A stretch of 64,000 nucleotides of DNA from Stichopus chloronotus (taxonomy: Eukaryota > Echinodermata > Holothuroidea > Aspidochirotida > Stichopodidae): NCBI GenBank assembly GCA_021234535.1, contig CM037842.1:11834404-11898403 (forward strand), in the 5' to 3' direction. Shown one piece after another: positions 62,669 to 64,000 of this stretch. The notes beneath the pieces are model-generated. The model was given only the letters and a program-made list of their open reading frames with translations. It was not told where the DNA came from and made no database searches. The number at the start of each line of letters is the position of its first letter. Position 1 is the stretch's first letter. A program made the position numbers and the translations under genes.

Positions 62669-64000
62669 TTAACCTAGCGCTAGACTTCCTTCACCTCTTT
62701 AACTATTCTCGATTAGTAAGTACATTTTCAATTCGTTCCAACCAAACATTGTGTCATTGTTTTTATACATAGCAACACGTATCATGGAGATTTCCGAAAG
62801 TGTGGTCCCTCGAAAAAAAAAAAAAAAAATAGCGCCTGTTCAATCTCTTCAAGTTGGGTGGTACTGTCTACAAAAAAGGTGTCCCCCAAAAGTGGGACCC
62901 AAGGGCGCCTCGAAAAACGAGACGGGGTAAGTGGGGGTGGGGGTGCCTCGGCACTTTACCCAGTACTATAGCATGTCAGCTCCCCTCGCTGTTTTGCTCC
63001 AAAAGTATCCTAGGCTACTGAATGTTGACATTCATGAGGATTCGACAACCCATTAACTAAAGAGTTTTACACGTAATAATCGCAGATCGAGTAATATTGG
63101 CAAGACCCGGTGGTACTGTCATTAACAACATCACTTTTTTTCCGAGTGAAGTATTAGTACTGTGCGACTTAACCTATTATGGTCTTCAAACGCACACAGA
63201 AACATTCTAAATACATCACGCTTATACTCACAAAATCTCTTCAATGCACTGAAGGGAGTCTGGCAGGGGGGGGGGAGGATATAAGTAGTGTTCATTCACT
63301 GCAAAAAATGATATTTACCAGCCTAAAACAGGACTGCTGATTTAGACAATGTTTTTCTGACAATTTCATGGGTTCGTAAATGAAAGAGGATATTTTTAGT
63401 CTCAATGGGGGGCTTTTCAAACCCCGTGTCAATTATCTTGTGTATAAGTAAGACATATTACTCTGTGTAAAAAGATTTCCCTCGTCAAAGAAGACTTCCA
63501 GTTGTATCAATGTTATTAAGATGAAAACTGATCGAGATACGGTTTCTATCAATGAAGAAAGAAAATATTCCTCATTTGTATGAAATATGAATATCCTGCA
63601 GTGTCCAATCCCTTTGAAGATATCATATGCATGATGTATATCTTTGTTCCATGTGAGCTAGTTATTAGTAACCCCACTGGACTGCAAATCGATGAATGTT
63701 TGTATTCTGATTATTGTTATCGTTGGGTTGTCACTATCTGATCAGTGTTGTGGTAGATGTATAACTAAGCACAGATAGAAACAGTCTGATAAATTGAAAA
63801 TTGAAAATTTGATGAAAATAAAAAAATAGCCATGAAACAGCAACCTGATGCATATAAGCCCCGGTCTACAGGATAATGCAGTTGTTCATGAACATCTTCA
63901 TGGAAATGTATGACGTTGTCCACTGTATTTCCGTTTGGAGCGTGCAGCACCTTGTATCTGTGTTCGCAATGTCCATTACCAATTAAACTAGCCTACTAAC
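62669..64000. other. No gene recognised
   Basis: A poly-A tract at 62812-62829 and G runs at about 62935 and 63266. Nothing with LRR or other domain character; a minus-strand frame at 63765-63950 has no support. Confidence 0.45.

Noticed and set aside
1..64000. CRISPR arrays, bacterial operons, tRNA or rRNA genes
   Set aside because: Tandem repeats here lack CRISPR repeat-spacer form. The DNA is eukaryotic with spliced exons. No tRNA box A/B pattern or rRNA core was seen, though weak ones could be missed by eye.

Overview
The window is AT-rich animal DNA. It has long introns, GT-AG splice sites with strong gtaagt donors, microsatellites, decayed non-LTR retrotransposons and miniature inverted-repeat elements. 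The overall style (a single-LRR-exon receptor gene, echinoderm/amphioxus-like LINE remnants) suggests an invertebrate deuterostome, most likely an echinoderm such as a sea cucumber. The species is inference.

Region 1-46.6 kb holds one very large plus-strand gene whose 5' end lies before the window. I find 28 intact leucine-rich-repeat (LRR) exons, nearly all exactly 72 nt (one 24-residue LRR each), all flanked by phase-2 introns, between 934 and 39867. They are followed by a cysteine-rich GCC2/GCC3-like exon (41188-41417), a 1.56-kb exon carrying more cysteine-rich sequence and most of a polytopic membrane domain (41869-43433), and two short 3' exons (45931-46057 and 46561-46649, stop TAA). 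Exon phases match across every junction checked. The product would be a receptor-like protein: an ectodomain of about 29 LRRs, a Cys-rich stalk and roughly eight or nine membrane helices. It is not a rhodopsin-type LGR, and I do not recognise a named vertebrate orthologue.

The LRR array is visibly evolving. From 15.0 to 25.1 kb a 2.4-2.7-kb unit occurs four times in tandem, each with two live LRR exons and one dying exon. A 661-665-bp TTAA-flanked element sits 20-30 bp upstream of a 3' splice site in each unit. An older fifth unit has the empty TTAA site, and a partial unit upstream (14.0-15.0 kb) has lost an exon through an apparent microhomology deletion. Further broken LRR exons lie at 14.0, 27.5, 30.8, 31.6, 35.1 and 35.6 kb.

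Region 46.7-58.9 kb looks intergenic or 3' flank, with simple repeats, a minisatellite (55.93-56.59 kb) and one weak minus-strand exon candidate. At 58901-58970 a short exon encodes a signal-peptide-like start and ends in a strong donor, so it may open a second, downstream gene. Region 59.4-64 kb contains a decayed LINE (endonuclease plus RT linker), a foldback element with a minisatellite core, and a small TTAA-flanked inverted-repeat element.
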